Positions 44,137 through 53,300 of a DNA stretch of 64,000 bases are shown in pieces. The stretch lies in the NCBI RefSeq assembly GCF_019317285.1, contig NZ_CP079218.1, positions 4,402,001 to 4,466,000 on the forward strand. Direction: 5' to 3'. The position numbers were made by a program, and so were the translations under genes. The DNA is from Pedobacter sp. D749. GTDB lineage: Bacteria > Bacteroidota > Bacteroidia > Sphingobacteriales > Sphingobacteriaceae. The stretch's first letter is position 1. Every line of letters starts with the position of its first letter. The notes beneath the pieces were generated by a model. The model made no database searches and was not told the origin of the DNA. It saw only the letters and a list, made by a program, of their open reading frames with translations.

Positions 44137-44964
44137 ATGGATAAAAGAGCGTTAAAGGTAGCCGTTATTGACATGAATAACGGCGCACCTAATCAGGGTA
44201 TGCGGGGAATTCAGGAAGTTTTATCCCGTTTTAAAAAGGAAAATAATATTGATTTAAGCTTTGATATTTTTGATCTAAGGCAAAAAGGAGAAATCCCGGA
44301 CATTGGTTACGATGCTTATATTTCTAGCGGCGGACCAGGGAGCCCAATTGAAAGTAAAGGCGAACAATGGGAAAATGCTTTCTTTAATCTGCTTGATCAG
44401 ATTGAAGTTTTTAACCAAAAAAGCGACGAAAGAAAAAAATATGCTTTTTTAATCTGCCATTCCTTTCAATTGGCTTGTAGAAAATATGAGTTGGGCAATG
44501 TAACCGAAAGACGGTCTAATGCTTTTGGGATTTTCCCGATTACCTTGACTGAAGACGGAGAAAAAGACGAAATTTTTAATGGCATCACCAACCCTTTCTT
44601 TTCTGTCGACAGCAGAGATTGGCAAGTAATAGAACCAGATTTTGCTGCTTTTGAGAAAAAAGGCGCAAAACTGTTAGCTATCGAAAAGGAACGTAAACAT
44701 GTTGATCTTGAACGCTGCATGATGTCGATCCGCTTTTCGGATGAAATCATTGGCACACAGTTCCATCCAGAAGCCGATCCGGTGGGTATGAAGATGTACT
44801 TACTTCAGGAAGAAAAGAAAAAAGCAATTGTTGACATGCATGGCGAACAAAAATACCTGGATATGTTAAACAGTTTAGACGACCCGGCAAGGATTGTACT
44901 TACGCAAAGCGTTATTTTACCTAACTTTTTACAAAAAGCAATTGGGCATTTGCAAGCGGTGTAA
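44137..44964 (+). CDS. Class I glutamine amidotransferase-like protein
   Basis: A 275-residue protein of the class I amidotransferase fold. The catalytic triad can be placed: Cys108 in LICHSFQ (nucleophile elbow with S and F in place of the usual G), and H210 with E212 in TQFHPEAD. SSGGPGSP near residue 63 is the usual first loop. Such domains supply ammonia from glutamine or cleave gamma-glutamyl bonds. I chose the ATG at 44137 because it lies 8 bp past the previous stop; an in-frame TTG at 44116 would overlap that gene. Part of the ligase cluster. Confidence 0.88.
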   Translation: MDKRALKVAVIDMNNGAPNQGMRGIQEVLSRFKKENNIDLSFDIFDLRQKGEIPDIGYDAYISSGGPGSPIESKGEQWENAFFNLLDQIEVFNQKSDERKKYAFLICHSFQLACRKYELGNVTERRSNAFGIFPITLTEDGEKDEIFNGITNPFFSVDSRDWQVIEPDFAAFEKKGAKLLAIEKERKHVDLERCMMSIRFSDEIIGTQFHPEADPVGMKMYLLQEEKKKAIVDMHGEQKYLDMLNSLDDPARIVLTQSVILPNFLQKAIGHLQAV

Positions 44965-44987
44965 AAAAGGCCGTCATTTTGCTTAGT

Positions 44988-45081
44988 CGTCATTTCGACT
45001 GGAGCGCAGCGGAATGGAGAAATCTATTAAAAAAGTATATGATAAACGTCGATAGATTTCTCCACTACGGTCGAAATGACG
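44988..45081. repeat. Palindromic repeat, CGTCATTTCGA family
   Basis: A 94-bp element with a perfect 11-bp inverted end pair (CGTCATTTCGA and TCGAAATGACG) and a middle pair GAGAAATCTATT with GATAGATTTCTC. It separates the amidotransferase from the following ATP-grasp-like gene and could attenuate transcription between them. Confidence 0.8.
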
Positions 45082-45132
45082 ATCCTCTTTTGTAATGACG
45101 GATTCGGTAACAGAAATCAAACACAAAAACCT

Positions 45133-46317
45133 ATGATACCTTCTCAACGCCAAAAATACAACCAACAGTTTACTACAGAAAAGTATCAGAACTTTTTAAA
45201 CGAGCTTAGTCAGGGTTATCCCTCAATTCCTTTCCGGGTCGCAGAAACACCTGTTTTTGTTCCGAAAGCTTTAAAAGAAAAATTAATTGCAGCAGGAGAA
45301 GAAATTATAAACCTGATTAAGCAACCCAATTTTAAAGCGCTAACTCAAAAAGCAATCCCTTCAGACTGGAACGTACCTAATGAAAATGAACAGCCACACT
45401 TTTTAACTTTCGATTTTGGCATTTGTAAAGATAAAAATGGAGAACTTACCCCTATGTTGATCGAAATGCAGGGTTTCCCCTCGTTATATGGTTTTCAGCA
45501 TCATTTGGCTAAAACTTTTAAAACGAATTTCGATATAGATTCTTCCGTAAATTATTTTTTAAACGGTTTTAACGAAGAAAAATACATTAAGCTGCTTAAA
45601 GAAGTGATTATTGGCAAACATCAGCCAGAAGAAGTGGCCTTGATGGATGTGGATGCACCTAACCAAAAAACAGCCATCGATTTTTTTGTCACCCAAAAAT
45701 TATTGGGCATTAAGATTTTGGCACTGGAAGACATCAAAAAAGTAGGCAAGCAGCTTTTTTACGAAAAAGATGGCAAAAATATCCAGTTGAAAAGAATTTA
45801 TAACCGTTTAATTTTTGACGAAGTAGCAGATAACGCCGAAATTTTTAACAACAGTTTCGATCCGCGCGACGAACTGGATATCGAATGGGTAACACATCCC
45901 AATTGGTTTTACCGGATCAGCAAATACACCATGCCGTTTTTAAAAAGCGAATTTGTACCCGATACACGTTTTTTAAATGAGGTAAAAACGATTCCCGGCG
46001 ATTTAGAAAACTATGTATTAAAGCCGCTATTTTCCTTCGCCGGCATGGGCGTTATTATTGATGTAACCGAAGCGGACATTTCCAACATCAAAGATCCTGA
46101 AAACTGGATTTTACAAAGAAAAGTAAATTACGAGCCGGCCGTACAGGCACCTGATGGTGGGGTAAAGGTCGAGATCAGGATGATGTACTTATGGCCCGAT
46201 GGTGGTGAACCTCATCTCTGTATTAATTTGGCAAGGTTAAGCAAAGGAAAAATGATCGGTGTCCGTTACAATGCCGACTTTGACTGGGTTGGTGGCACAA
46301 TAGGCTTTATGGAATAG
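45133..46317 (+). CDS. ATP-grasp-like protein (glutathionylspermidine synthase-like)
   Basis: A 394-residue protein from the ATG at 45133; an upstream frame through the repeat at 44988-45081 is unlikely. The C-terminal third reads as an ATP-grasp core: VLKPLFSFAGMGV (Lys297 region), WILQRKVNYEPAV, and VEIRMMYLWPDG as the metal-binding part. The RIYNRLIFDE segment near residue 240 is close to the pre-ATP-grasp region of glutathionylspermidine synthase-type ligases. If active it would form a peptide bond to an amine. I can only assign the superfamily. It is the last gene of the cluster. Confidence 0.78.
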   Translation: MIPSQRQKYNQQFTTEKYQNFLNELSQGYPSIPFRVAETPVFVPKALKEKLIAAGEEIINLIKQPNFKALTQKAIPSDWNVPNENEQPHFLTFDFGICKDKNGELTPMLIEMQGFPSLYGFQHHLAKTFKTNFDIDSSVNYFLNGFNEEKYIKLLKEVIIGKHQPEEVALMDVDAPNQKTAIDFFVTQKLLGIKILALEDIKKVGKQLFYEKDGKNIQLKRIYNRLIFDEVADNAEIFNNSFDPRDELDIEWVTHPNWFYRISKYTMPFLKSEFVPDTRFLNEVKTIPGDLENYVLKPLFSFAGMGVIIDVTEADISNIKDPENWILQRKVNYEPAVQAPDGGVKVEIRMMYLWPDGGEPHLCINLARLSKGKMIGVRYNADFDWVGGTIGFME

Positions 46318-46900
46318 TTCTCCGTATAACCGCAAAGAGGGCAAAGGGAAGACGCAAAGCAGACATACTTTTGTCAGCCTGAGCGAAGTCGAAGGCAACC
46401 ACCGAGCGCACAGAGAAGAGGTACAGAGGATCACAAAGAGTAATCTTTCTTAAGCCAATGTTCGTGTCTCCACGAACATAAACAATTATTAACTCAATAA
46501 TCATTCAGCCACGGAAACACGGACGGCACGGAAAACTATGCTAAATAACCCCAGTATAAAATTTGCTTTCTGTTGTGGTAAAAACCTGCTAAAGAAAAAA
46601 GAATAGTAGACAACGATACAATCCTTACGTGTTTTCTGTGAATCCGTGGCAAAATATCTCACCCCCCCTCTGTGTCCTCTGTGTAAAACTCAGTTATCTC
46701 GGTGGTAAAATGTATTAAATAAAAAACGCAACGATACAATCGCTTTGCTTATTCTGTCAATCAGTGGCAAAACACCTCAAAATCCGCTCTGTTAACTCCG
46801 TGTAAAACTCGGTTATCTCTGTGGTAAAACTTAGCGTTTCTTTGCGAAATGCTTTGCGCGCTTTGCGGTTAACTATTGATAATGCTCCAATATATTTACA
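46318..46900. repeat. Intergenic repeat-rich DNA, CACGGAAACAC/CTCTGTGT words
   Basis: A stretch of about 580 bp without a supported gene. It repeats near-identical words: GCAAAGAGGGCAAAGGG, GCCACGGAAACACGGAC, TCTGTGTCCTCTGTGTAA, TCGGTTATCTCTGTGGTAAAA (several times, with small changes) and TTTGCGCGCTTTGCGG. The same vocabulary occurs at 33591-33814 and more weakly at 13205-13250. Such filler is common between Bacteroidota genes and its origin is unclear. Confidence 0.7.
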
Positions 46901-46931
46901 TTCACCTGAACACCAAAACACTAAAAGCCCT

Positions 46932-46939
46932 TATATTTG
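46932..46939 (+). promoter_or_regulatory. Bacteroidota -7 element, possible leaderless start
   Basis: TATATTTG matches TAnnTTTG and ends only 5 bp before the ATG at 46944. A transcript starting here would have almost no 5' untranslated region. The -33 region shows no strong TTTG. Confidence 0.5.
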
Positions 46940-46943
46940 TATC

Positions 46944-47102
46944 ATGGATATTCAAACGATTTTAGTCTTTTTACTTTTTGCGGTAGCACTGGTATATGTT
47001 GGCCGTTTGGTGTTTAAATCTTTACAGGTAAAAAAAGATGGTTGTGGCGGTAATTGCAAATGTGGTGTAGATTTTTCCGATATTAAGCCCGTAAAAAAAT
47101 AA
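46944..47102 (+). CDS. FeoB-associated Cys-rich membrane protein-like
   Basis: A 52-residue protein. One membrane helix (about residues 5-24, ILVFLLFAVALVYVGRLV) is followed by a short cysteine cluster CGGNCKCG. This is the form of the small proteins that sit beside the FeoB iron transporter in other bacteria, though no feoB lies in this window. I chose the ATG at 46944 because a longer upstream open frame reads repeat DNA. It is 12 bp upstream of the Crp/Fnr gene, and co-transcription is likely. Confidence 0.72.
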   Translation: MDIQTILVFLLFAVALVYVGRLVFKSLQVKKDGCGGNCKCGVDFSDIKPVKK

Positions 47103-47114
47103 CATTCCATCTTT

Positions 47115-47702
47115 ATGATTCATCAGTTCCAAAAATACTTACAGGAAAAAATAGAGATCACTGATGAACAGTTCGAAAGCATATCGTCTGTTTTAAAGAT
47201 TAAAAAATTCGAGAAAAACGAAATAGTTCAATATACCGGCGATAATTTCAAACACGGATATTTTGTGGGCAAAGGTTTGTTGCGTGCCTATTCGATTGAT
47301 GCAAAAGGTAAAGAACACATCCTTCAGTTCGCCCCAGAAAACTGGCTGGTTTCTGATCGTAACAACATGAATAATGAGCCATCGATATTCTTTATCGATG
47401 CTATTGAAACAACCGAAGCGGTATTAATGCCTAATAATTTCATGGAAGAAGCAGCCAGAAAGGTACCTTGCTTACAGCCCATGCAAATCAAACTGTTAAA
47501 TAATTCGATCCGCTTTATGCAGAAAAGAATTAACATGTTATTAAGCGCAACAGCGGAAGAAAGATACCTTGATTTTATTAAACTTTACCCTAACCTTACA
47601 CTCCGTGTACCACAATGGATGATCGCATCCTATCTGGGCATTACACCCGAATCGCTTAGCCGCGTGAGAAAGGAACTTGCAAATAAACATTTCAGACCTT
47701 AG
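47115..47702 (+). CDS. Crp/Fnr-family transcriptional regulator
   Basis: A 195-residue DNA-binding regulator. An N-terminal cyclic-nucleotide-type beta-barrel (about residues 15-125: FEKNEIVQYTGD, KGLLRAYSID) is followed by a C-terminal winged helix with the recognition helix near residues 165-188 (ASYLGITPESLSRVRKEL). No CxxC or FeS cysteine pattern is visible, so direct oxygen sensing is not indicated. The ligand is unknown. Many Bacteroidota members of this group lack the cAMP residues. It follows the small FeoB-associated-type gene by 12 bp. Confidence 0.9.
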   Translation: MIHQFQKYLQEKIEITDEQFESISSVLKIKKFEKNEIVQYTGDNFKHGYFVGKGLLRAYSIDAKGKEHILQFAPENWLVSDRNNMNNEPSIFFIDAIETTEAVLMPNNFMEEAARKVPCLQPMQIKLLNNSIRFMQKRINMLLSATAEERYLDFIKLYPNLTLRVPQWMIASYLGITPESLSRVRKELANKHFRP

Positions 47703-47818
47703 AATGAGTTAGTGAATGACTGAGTTATTGAATGACTGAATTTTGAATGAGTGAATGGCATTGTCAAATCTCACCTTTCAACGTTTCAACCTTTCTCTCA
47801 TTCTATAATTCTATCATT

Positions 47819-47866
47819 CCATCATTCTCTCATTCCATCATTCTCTCATTCCATCATTCTATCCTT
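47819..47866. repeat. 16-bp tandem repeat (about three units)
   Basis: The unit CCATCATTCTCTCATT occurs at 47819-47834 and 47835-47850, and a degenerate third copy runs to 47866. The flanks continue with ATTCTATAATTCTATC-type words. A short distance upstream (47701-47760) the strand carries the complementary-type words GAATGAGT and GAATGACTGA. Confidence 0.85.
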
Positions 47867-47926
47867 CTCTCATTCAATTATTTCCCTTTCTTACCATACA
47901 TCAATATCTAATAAAAACCTGCGCTG

Positions 47927-47934
47927 TACTTTTG
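47927..47934 (+). promoter_or_regulatory. Bacteroidota -7 element of yceI
   Basis: TACTTTTG fits TAnnTTTG and lies 36 bp from the ATG at 47971. A TTTG at -33 was not found. Confidence 0.45.
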
Positions 47935-47970
47935 TGTTGTTAATATTAAACATCTCAAAAAACAAAAGAT

Positions 47971-48501
47971 ATGGCAACTACAAAATGGACATTAGATCCA
48001 ACCCACAGCGAATTACAATTTAAAGTAAAACACTTAATGATTACTACTGTAACAGGTAGTTTAAAATCTTTTTCAGCAGAATTATTGTCTGAAGGTGATG
48101 AATTTGAAAATGCAGAGATTTCTTTCAAAGGTGATATCGGCTCGCTCGATACCGGAAACACTGACCGCGATAACCATTTAAAAAGTGGTGATTTTTTCGA
48201 TGCAGAAAAATTTGCACACATCGAATTTAAATCCAGTTCGATAGAAAAAGATGGCGGCGACTACATCGTTAAAGGCGATTTAACCATTAAAGGCGAAACT
48301 AAACCTGTAAAATTAACCGCAGAATTTGGTGGCATTGCTACCGATCCATGGGGAAATACCAAAGCAGGTTTTACCTTAAGTGGAAAAATTAACCGTTCTG
48401 AATTCGGTTTAACCTGGAATGCTGCATTAGAAACTGGTGGCGTAATGGTAAGTGAAGAAGTTCGCATTTTAGGCGAATTACAGTTTGTGAAACAAGCGTA
48501 G
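47971..48501 (+). CDS. YceI-family protein
   Basis: A 176-residue lipocalin-like beta-barrel protein of the YceI family, which binds isoprenoid-like lipids in other bacteria. Typical parts: TKWTLDPTHSELQFKVKHLM at the start, FFDAEKFAHIEFKSSSIE in the middle, and SGKINRSEFGLTWNAALETGGVMV at the end. No signal peptide is visible, unlike the periplasmic enterobacterial form, so this member is probably cytoplasmic. It is 67 bp upstream of a pirin gene on the same strand. Confidence 0.93.
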   Translation: MATTKWTLDPTHSELQFKVKHLMITTVTGSLKSFSAELLSEGDEFENAEISFKGDIGSLDTGNTDRDNHLKSGDFFDAEKFAHIEFKSSSIEKDGGDYIVKGDLTIKGETKPVKLTAEFGGIATDPWGNTKAGFTLSGKINRSEFGLTWNAALETGGVMVSEEVRILGELQFVKQA

Positions 48502-48568
48502 CGCGTAGAGCTAAGCGTATGGCGGCACTATGCGCTTAGCCCCATGCCTTATCTAACTATAAAAGGTA

Positions 48569-49438
48569 ATGGAAACAAAACAAATAGAAAAAGTGCTAAA
48601 AGCTCCGGCGCCACATATGGTTGGTGATGGGTTTAGGGTACACAATTTTTTTCCAAGCGGATATCAAATCAATATGAGTCCTTTTTTCCTGATGGATTAT
48701 GGCTCAAAGATCGAATTTTCAGCAAGGAAAGAACCACGGGGCGTTGGTGTTCACCCCCATCGGGGCTTCGAAACGGTAACGATTGCCTATCACGGCGCGG
48801 TTGCCCATCACGATAGCTCTGGAAACAGTGGCGTGATTTATCCTGGCGATGTACAATGGATGACTGCCGCGAGCGGCATATTACACAAAGAATATCACGA
48901 AGAACAATACAGCCTGAATGGCGGCCCGTTTCAAATGGTTCAACTTTGGGTTAATCTACCTGCGAAGGATAAAATGGGTAAACCGAGATATCAGGCAATT
49001 AAGCAGGCAGATATGGCCCATTTTGATTTACCAGCAGACGGAGGAAAAATTGAAATTATTGCAGGTAATTATAAGGGCATAAAAGGCAATGCAAACACTT
49101 TTAGTCCTATAGAAGTTTATAATGCCCGGCTAAAGAAAGGTGGCGAAGTTACTTTTAACTTCCCAGAGAATTTTAATACCGGATTTATGGTGATTGAAGG
49201 CTCGATTAAAATAAACGGACTGGAAACCGCAGGAGCAGATGATTTTGTCCACTTCAGCAACCAAGGCACAGAAATTAACATCGAAGCTTTAGAAAACAGT
49301 GTAATTTTAGTTTTGAGCGGAGAACCAATCAACGAACCAGTTGCTCAGTACGGTCCATTTTTAATGAATACTGAAGCCGAAATCCATCAGGCCATTGAAG
49401 ATTACAACCAAGGCAGGTTTGGTTATTTAGAAGAGTAA
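48569..49438 (+). CDS. Pirin-family protein
   Basis: A 289-residue bicupin of the pirin family. Marks are GVHPHRGFETVTIAYHGAVAHHDS near residue 60 with the metal histidines HPHRGFE and, in the same region, IYPGDVQWMTAASGILHKEYH (SGILH motif). The second cupin begins near residue 175. Some pirins have quercetinase activity; the physiological role here is not known. The gene is followed by a strong terminator, closing the yceI-pirin unit. Confidence 0.93.
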   Translation: METKQIEKVLKAPAPHMVGDGFRVHNFFPSGYQINMSPFFLMDYGSKIEFSARKEPRGVGVHPHRGFETVTIAYHGAVAHHDSSGNSGVIYPGDVQWMTAASGILHKEYHEEQYSLNGGPFQMVQLWVNLPAKDKMGKPRYQAIKQADMAHFDLPADGGKIEIIAGNYKGIKGNANTFSPIEVYNARLKKGGEVTFNFPENFNTGFMVIEGSIKINGLETAGADDFVHFSNQGTEINIEALENSVILVLSGEPINEPVAQYGPFLMNTEAEIHQAIEDYNQGRFGYLEE

Positions 49439-49494
49439 CGGAAAATCTTTATCCTGAACTTGCTTCAGCATCCACCATACTGAATAAATAAATT

Positions 49495-49525
49495 AGCCGA
49501 CATTTTTGTAATTGTCGGCTTTTTT
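49495..49525 (+). terminator. Intrinsic terminator after the pirin gene
   Basis: A perfect stem AGCCGACA with TGTCGGCT around a 9-10 base loop, followed by five Ts. It lies 56 bp past the stop codon. Confidence 0.88.
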
Positions 49526-49570
49526 GTGACTTTATATTACAACAGAGTCCTATCATTGCGTTATGTTAAG

Positions 49571-49838
49571 CTGCAGTCCTCCACAAGCACAGAACTGTAC
49601 ATTTCCAAAAAACCTTTTATACAATTGGCGCGGGAAGTTATGTCGCTAATTAAATTATTTTCTGTAAAAATGGTTTTAGGAGCGCAAGGACTGTACAATA
49701 AACATCGTTTGTTCCTTTGCTATGCTTGTACGCTTCGGCCGTCGTACCTCCGGGCCTGCAGGGTACCGCTCCGCCAAGGGCTAAACTGGTTAGGCCTTTG
49801 GAAGGAAAACCCCTCATAGTAGCAAGAACAGGAATCAT
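49571..49838. repeat. About 270-bp GC-rich direct repeat, copy 1
   Basis: Starts CTGCAGTCCTCC and ends near AGCAAGAACAGGAATCAT. The middle has an identical block with copy 2: CATCGTTTGTTCCTTTGCTA, then GTACGCTTCGGCCGTCGTAC, CTCCGGGCCTGCAGGGTACC and GCCAAGGGCT. GTACG and CGTAC can close a hairpin, and CTAAACTGGTTAG and similar words can form others. Copies agree at roughly nine of ten positions. Short reading frames exist in both but none has gene-like support. Confidence 0.85.
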
Positions 49839-49893
49839 CTAAACCCGATAGTACGAATGCCGATTTTTTATATCGGCAGTAGGGATAGCGGGG

Positions 49894-50165
49894 CTGCAGT
49901 CCTCCATAAGCACAGAACTGTACATTTCCAAAAAAACTTTTATCCAATTGGCGCGGGAAGTTATATGGCGCTGATTAAATTGTTTTCTGTAAAAATGGTT
50001 TTAGGAGCGCAAGTACCTTGCAAGAAACATCGTTTGTTCCTTTGCTATGCTTGTACGCTTCGGCCGTCGTACCTCCGGGCCTGCAGGGTACCGCTTCGCC
50101 AAGGGCTAAATAGGTTAGGCCTCCGGCAAGGAAAACTCTTCATAGTGGCAAGACCCGGAATAATT
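49894..50165. repeat. About 270-bp GC-rich direct repeat, copy 2
   Basis: Starts at CTGCAGTCCTCC, 323 bp after copy 1, and ends near GGCAAGACCCGGAATAAT. It is separated from copy 1 by 55 bp that hold a TGCCGAT / ATCGGCA hairpin (49858-49878) with a T-rich loop. The rest up to the start of the next gene (50166-50336) shows no further copy. Confidence 0.85.
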
Positions 50166-50336
50166 AAAATCCTAAATCAATTAATGATAAAGAGTATCCA
50201 AAAATTCATTCTTCAATCAATAAAATAGTATCTTAGAGAAGAACTAACGATCTAATTTCACGGCGCTTAATTTTAAATCATTCATCCAATCTTCATACTC
50301 GTTAGTGACATTTGATTAATAAATCAGAAAAGAAAA

Positions 50337-53300
50337 ATGTCCGGAAAACAAATATTTCAAACTGAGACTAAAAGGCGCTGGCATGCATTTACATGGGTAA
50401 GCCGTACTTTTTTTTTAGTCTTCATTATCGCAATCATCTGCGTAGCGTACACGCTGTCTTCAGTACAGGCACCCAATTTGCCTTTTATCAACACAAATAC
50501 ACCATTAACACAAAAACAATTAGAGAAATTAAAAAAATCGCAGCGGTATAAAGATTTCACCATAGAAAAATCTAAGTTGCAAAAGATCAAAAAAGATCGT
50601 GAACATCGCATTTTAACCCATCGTGGCAATTACAAGCGTATCAACATGGCCTTTTACGTAAGTTGGGCGGCAAGTAAAGAATCATCAATATCCGATCTAA
50701 GACGCAACATCAGCCATTTGGATATGGTGGCTACAGAATCGTTCTTTTTAAATGGTGATTCTATTGTAGATAAGGCAGATACAGCGGCGTTAAAAGTAAT
50801 ACATGCCGGCAAAAAATCGGCTCTTGCAGTGGTTTCAAATTATAATAAAGACCATTGGGATGGTGCAGCAGTAAGAAGATTACTAAATGATCAACCTGCT
50901 CAGCAAAAATTGATCAACGATCTAATAGCAATTACAAAAAAATATGGCTATAGTGGGATCAACATAGATTTTGAAGAACTAAACCTCCAAAATAACGATG
51001 GTTTTAACGCTTTTATGAAGAATCTATATACTCAGTTTCATGCTAAAAAACTGATTGTTTCTCAGGATATTTCACCCGAAAACGACGATTATAAGCCAGA
51101 AATCCTTCAAAATTACAACGATTACCTTGTAGTAATGGCCTATGATCAGCATACCGAACAAAGTAATGCAGGCGATATTTCCCATCAGGAATGGGTAGAA
51201 GAAAAACTTGATGATATTTGCAGTAAAGTTGATGCCGGTAAAGTAATCCTTGCCTTAGCTTGCTACGGTTACGATTGGCCAAAAAATAGGATTGGGCAGC
51301 CGGTTACTTACGAGCAGGCCATGACAACGGCTGTTAATTATAAAAGTAAAATAAACTACGATCCGGCTTCTGCCAATTTAAACTACACGTACAACGATGG
51401 CAGTGGGATTAAACATGAAGTTTACTTTACCGACGCAGCAACCTATTTTAATTTAATCCGAAAAGCTGATGATTGGGATATTGCTGGTATAGCCTTATGG
51501 CGTTTAGGTTCGGAAGATAAACGTTTATGGTCATTTATTTCAAATGATCTTAGCCTGGACACACTAAAGAAAAAGCCCTTCGATTTACGCAAAATTGCTT
51601 CGTTAAATATGGGCGGAATCTCCTATTTGGGTGATGGAGAAATACTGGATCTCATTTCTACTCCTACGCCAGGTAGTGTGAAATTCACTTTAAATAAAGA
51701 AAATTTCTCTATTGCCGATCAAAAGTATATCAGACTTCCGGAACAATACGTAATTAAAAGGTTCGGAGAGGCCGACAAAAAAATCGCTTTAACTTTTGAT
51801 GATGGCCCCGATCCTGTTTATACTCCACAGGTGTTGAATATTTTGAAACAGGAAAAAGTACCTGGCTGTTTCTTTGTGGTTGGCATTATGGCTGAAAAGA
51901 ACATGGAATTGTTAAGGCAGGAATATAATGATGGTTACGAAATTGGAAACCATACCTTTTTTCATCCAGATATGTCTGCTATTGGTCCAACCCGCGTAAA
52001 ATTTGAGCTGAATGCAACCCGTAGGTTAATTGAGGCCGTTACCGGACACAGCACAATCCTTTTCCGCGCGCCATTTAATGCCGATGCCGAGCCACAAAAC
52101 ATTTCTGAAATTTTACCCGTTGCACAAAGTCGCAAAGAGAATTACATCAATATAGGAGAATATATCGATCCCGAAGATTGGCAGCCGGGTAAAACTGCCG
52201 ATCAGATATTTAATGAAGTAGTGAAGCAACAGGATAATGGCAATATTCTTTTATTGCATGATGCCGGCGGAAACCGTGAAGCGACTGTTGCGGCTTTACC
52301 CCGGATTATAAAATTTTTTAAAGCAAAAGGTTATACATTTACCACGGTAGGCGATTTAATGGGTAAAAAAAGATCAGAACTCATGCCTGCAGTAAAATCT
52401 ACCGCAAACAGTGGCTTTTCTGGCTCTGGTGATTACTTTTTCATCAATTTCTTTTACTACGGAAATATGATTTTAAACATTGTATTTTCTGTGGCGATTG
52501 TACTTGCGATCTTAAGGACCATATTTATCGCCTACTTAGCGATCAGACAGCGAAAAAGAGCAAAACGCACTGTGAGTAAATTAATCCAGCACCCTTCAGA
52601 AAAGGTAAGCATTATCATTCCGGCTTACAATGAAGAAGTTACTGCTGTGCAAACCATTAACAGTCTTTTAAAAACCACTTACCCTGATTTTGAACTGATT
52701 TTTGTAGATGATGGCTCAAAAGATAAAACCTTTGATATCATTAATGAACACTTTGGCAATCACCCTATGGTAAAGGTTTTCCGTAAAGAAAATGGAGGTA
52801 AAGCGTCTGCTTTAAATTATGGTATATCAAAAGCTACTGCTGACTTTGTAGTCTGTATAGATGCCGATACGCAATTAAAACACGATGCGGTTACCGAACT
52901 GATGCGCTATTTCTATAACGATAAAATAGCAGCCGTAGCCGGCACTGTGAAAGTTGGAAATGCCAATAACATCATTACTAAATGGCAATCAATCGAATAT
53001 ATCACAGCTCAAAATATGGATAGAAGGGCCTTTGATTTATTAAACACGATTACTGTTGTACCGGGGGCAATAGGTGCCTTTAGAAAAAATGTCATCCTTG
53101 AAATTGGTGGTTTTACGATCGATACCCTTGCTGAAGATTGTGATTTAACCATGCGCATTTTAAGGGCAGGTTACAAAGTTAAAAACTGTGACAGTGCAAT
53201 TGCCTATACCGAAGCACCAGAGACAGTAAATATGCTGCTAAAACAACGTTTCCGCTGGAGTTTTGGGGTAATGCAAAGTTTTTGGAAAAACAGAAAAACA

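Noticed and set aside
46821..46943. Extended N-terminus of the small Cys-rich protein
   Set aside because: The extra 41 codons read repeat-type DNA, and the -7 box sits inside that stretch.
47819..47866. CRISPR array
   Set aside because: The 16-bp units are head to tail, without unique spacers, and no cas gene is in the window.
49526..50228. Open frames inside the two GC-rich repeat copies
   Set aside because: Similar peptides are encoded in both copies, but the similarity is explained by DNA identity. No start context or known family supports them; they would be worth re-testing with a codon substitution analysis.
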